Assembly (NCBI RefSeq): GCF_034702125.1
Contig: NC_085876.1
Location: 29,141,579 to 29,205,578, forward strand
DNA: 64,000 nt
Source of the DNA: Engraulis encrasicolus
Lineage: Eukaryota > Chordata > Actinopteri > Clupeiformes > Engraulidae
Direction of reading: 5' to 3'
This document shows, in pieces, positions 62,004 through 64,000 of this stretch. The position numbers were made by a program, and so were the translations under genes. How positions within the stretch are numbered: position 1 is the first letter of the stretch; each line of letters opens with the position of its first letter. Under the pieces are notes generated by a model. That model did not search any database and had not been told where the DNA came from. It saw only the letters and a program-made list of their open reading frames with translations.

Positions 62004-64000
62004 GTGCCAGATAGTCAGTCAGCCAGAGAGAAGAAAACTGAAAGAGAGAAAGCGCTGACACAACATTTATCTCTAAAACCCTCAGGGCAATATCATTACT
62101 ACTGTGTAATTATTGGGAATACACCCAAGTATTCCTAAAATAAAATACCTGTGTGCAATATCAAGTCAGCAAGCAACTGATTTATAAGGCCTAAAGGGAA
62201 GTTGCTAAAATTATTAACACAAACAAGACAAACAAGTCAGAAGCTCATAAAAAATGTCAGTGTGCCAAATAACAACATCATTCTGGCTACAGGTAAAAAC
62301 ACAGTAGTTCTAGTAGTACTGCAGCTACTACAGCTTCTACAAACCACAGCAAAGACGCAACTGGAGCCATTTAAGCCCTGGCAGTCTGCTGCCATCTTGC
62401 AAATAAATACAAAATAAAAACCTTTATTTATAATTTGAAGCAGCACACAGGTGTCTTACAGACTTTGTTTCTGCCTTCAATGATGCAGGTCACTGGCCTA
62501 CATACAGTATATGGACAGCAGGCTTCTATAGAACTCAGTTTTGAAGCATCTGCGATTCATCTACGAGAATACCTCCACCCCAAATTTCTGGAAGCGTACC
62601 TTAGCAATGCTGAGAACAAGTGCTAGCATTAGCCCCACCCGCCAGCGGCCGAAATTATTTTTGCCTGCGAGTGAGTCTAGCCTCAGACAATGCCTCAGGC
62701 CCTGAAACTGTCGGACCAATCACAATGCAGGAAATTTGTTTTGAATCTTTGGATGCAAATCGGGTGGGGTTTTGGTCAGAGCGTTGGCCTAAAGGCACAG
62801 ACACGGCTTGAAAAACAACGGATTGATGCCATCAACAATCTTTCGATGTCTCATTGATCGGGGCCAGACTAATGTTCACACTTAATCTCACACTTCAGAT
62901 TTTGCCAGGCTGCCAATTAACAACACTCATTGGTCATTTAAACAATTTAATAGCTCTCTAAAATAAAGGGTCAGCCTGCAAAAAATATTTGGGTAGTTCG
63001 AAACAGACAGGAAACTACCGTTCGAACGAAACAGAGTAGACTCGGCAAGAATTTTAAAAGGAGATACATTGTTTCAAGTCTTTCATGGAGATGAATGAGC
63101 AATGGTGCTCGACTATTTCCTTGTTCCTCCCAAAAATTGTCTCATGTCTCACCACTGCCCATTTCTTCACTGTTGAATCGAATGTCCGCTGTCCATATAC
63201 ACTATCTAGGTCAGTGATGCAGGATGATCTCTTTCAGCCCCTCTGAGCCGCTTAATTGGGTAATTCAAGCTAGTGGGTAAAAAAGCTAAACTGTAGCCAT
63301 GCTGCTGTCTACATGCTACTGTCACATCAGTGTGCTCCCACAAAGGCTTTTTATTCATTCACTTCATTGATGACTTTTCATGGGGTAGTGTATTATGAAC
63401 TTTGTTCCTACGTTTTACTACTGTGCTTTACCATTCACTGAGATTACTCACAGAACTCAATAAATGTATCAATGCACAAGTCAGTGTGTCAAATGACATG
63501 CATTTGCAGCTAGTACATGTTAAAACACATCTCTGCACTGTGAAGCGCTGCAGCTTAAAGATCGCCTCTCAACGTAATTTAATTAATATTGCCGTGTTCC
63601 CAATTGTTATTGAATGTGTTACGCGTTGGTCCTGTTTTAAAAAACGTTCTGGTTGCTTTGTTTCAAGACGTTTTTGCAAGCTGGCAAGGTGGCTTGTGGA
63701 GAAACGAGAGAGTGTTCCGTGTTTCTCGTGGAAATGCGTCTCTGATTGGCTCACTCCTCCTGCTCTCAAAGAAACGCGTCTCTGATTGGCTCAGTCCTCC
63801 AGCTCCTGGAGAGAATGTAATGGGAAACAGAGTCGCCACTTCCCCGGGTGGTACTGCACTATAGGGGCGCCAACGGAGGCGTGCAGGCTCCATTCAGGGC
63901 TGTGCTCTTTCGACAGCGACCCCTAGGCGAGCTGTAGGCACGGAGCAACCGGAGTGAGCAGGCTTTATGTATGAGGCTTTGTGCTGTGTGTGTACCTGAG
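62004..64000. other. Probable ADCK5 intron
   Basis: No kinase-core exon can be read on the minus strand. A 39-bp direct repeat containing GATTGGCTCA occurs at about 63733 and 63772. The last bases (minus CTCAG then gtacac at 63995) could be the end of an upstream ADCK5 exon cut by the window edge, but five bases cannot prove it. Confidence 0.4.

Overview
The window is nuclear DNA of a ray-finned (teleost-type) fish. It has split genes with GT/AG introns, polyadenylation signals, tRNA-headed SINEs, hAT- and Tc1-type transposons with target-site duplications (TSDs), and very long TG/CA, GATA, TTCTA and TACTC microsatellites. I cannot name the species.

Layout. Positions 1-6.3 kb hold a 2.38-kb tandem duplication carrying two copies of one short terminal coding exon (family not recognised), plus an older third copy that has lost the exon. 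Positions 6.3-11.4 kb are transposon-rich intergenic DNA. A complete 14-coding-exon PARP10 gene (1325 codons, + strand) runs 11427-24601. A complete 37-coding-exon CPSF1 gene (1456 codons, + strand) runs 25834-54763. The four 3'-terminal coding exons of ADCK5 lie on the - strand, 61882 down to 57776, tail-to-tail with CPSF1; its upstream exons lie beyond the right edge. Human CPSF1 and ADCK5 are neighbours on 8q24.3, which also carries PARP10, so the gene set is conserved synteny.

Functions. PARP10 is a mono-ADP-ribosyltransferase: RRM-like modules, three to four ubiquitin-interacting motifs, a KH-like/WWE region and an H-Y-L catalytic triad. CPSF1 (CPSF160) is the scaffold of the complex that reads AAUAAA during mRNA 3' processing. 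ADCK5 is a UbiB/ABC1-type atypical kinase of mitochondria. Nothing suggests that the three work in one pathway.

Main unusual signal. At about 19 exon edges in all three genes, the edge of the exon plus its splice site (one case is the stop-codon end of the last exon) has been locally duplicated, one to five times, into the adjacent intron or flank. The spacer is usually TG/CA, pyrimidine, TTA, TGTAA or minisatellite sequence. Some copies keep intact AG or GT signals. At least one, upstream of CPSF1 exon 35, would be an in-frame alternative acceptor adding 36 residues; others would act as poison exons. The window also holds two roughly 1.2-1.3-kb foldback elements, a perfect 2 x 40-bp palindrome, and many hAT-like insertions with readable 8-bp TSDs, one with its empty site preserved in a paralogous copy.
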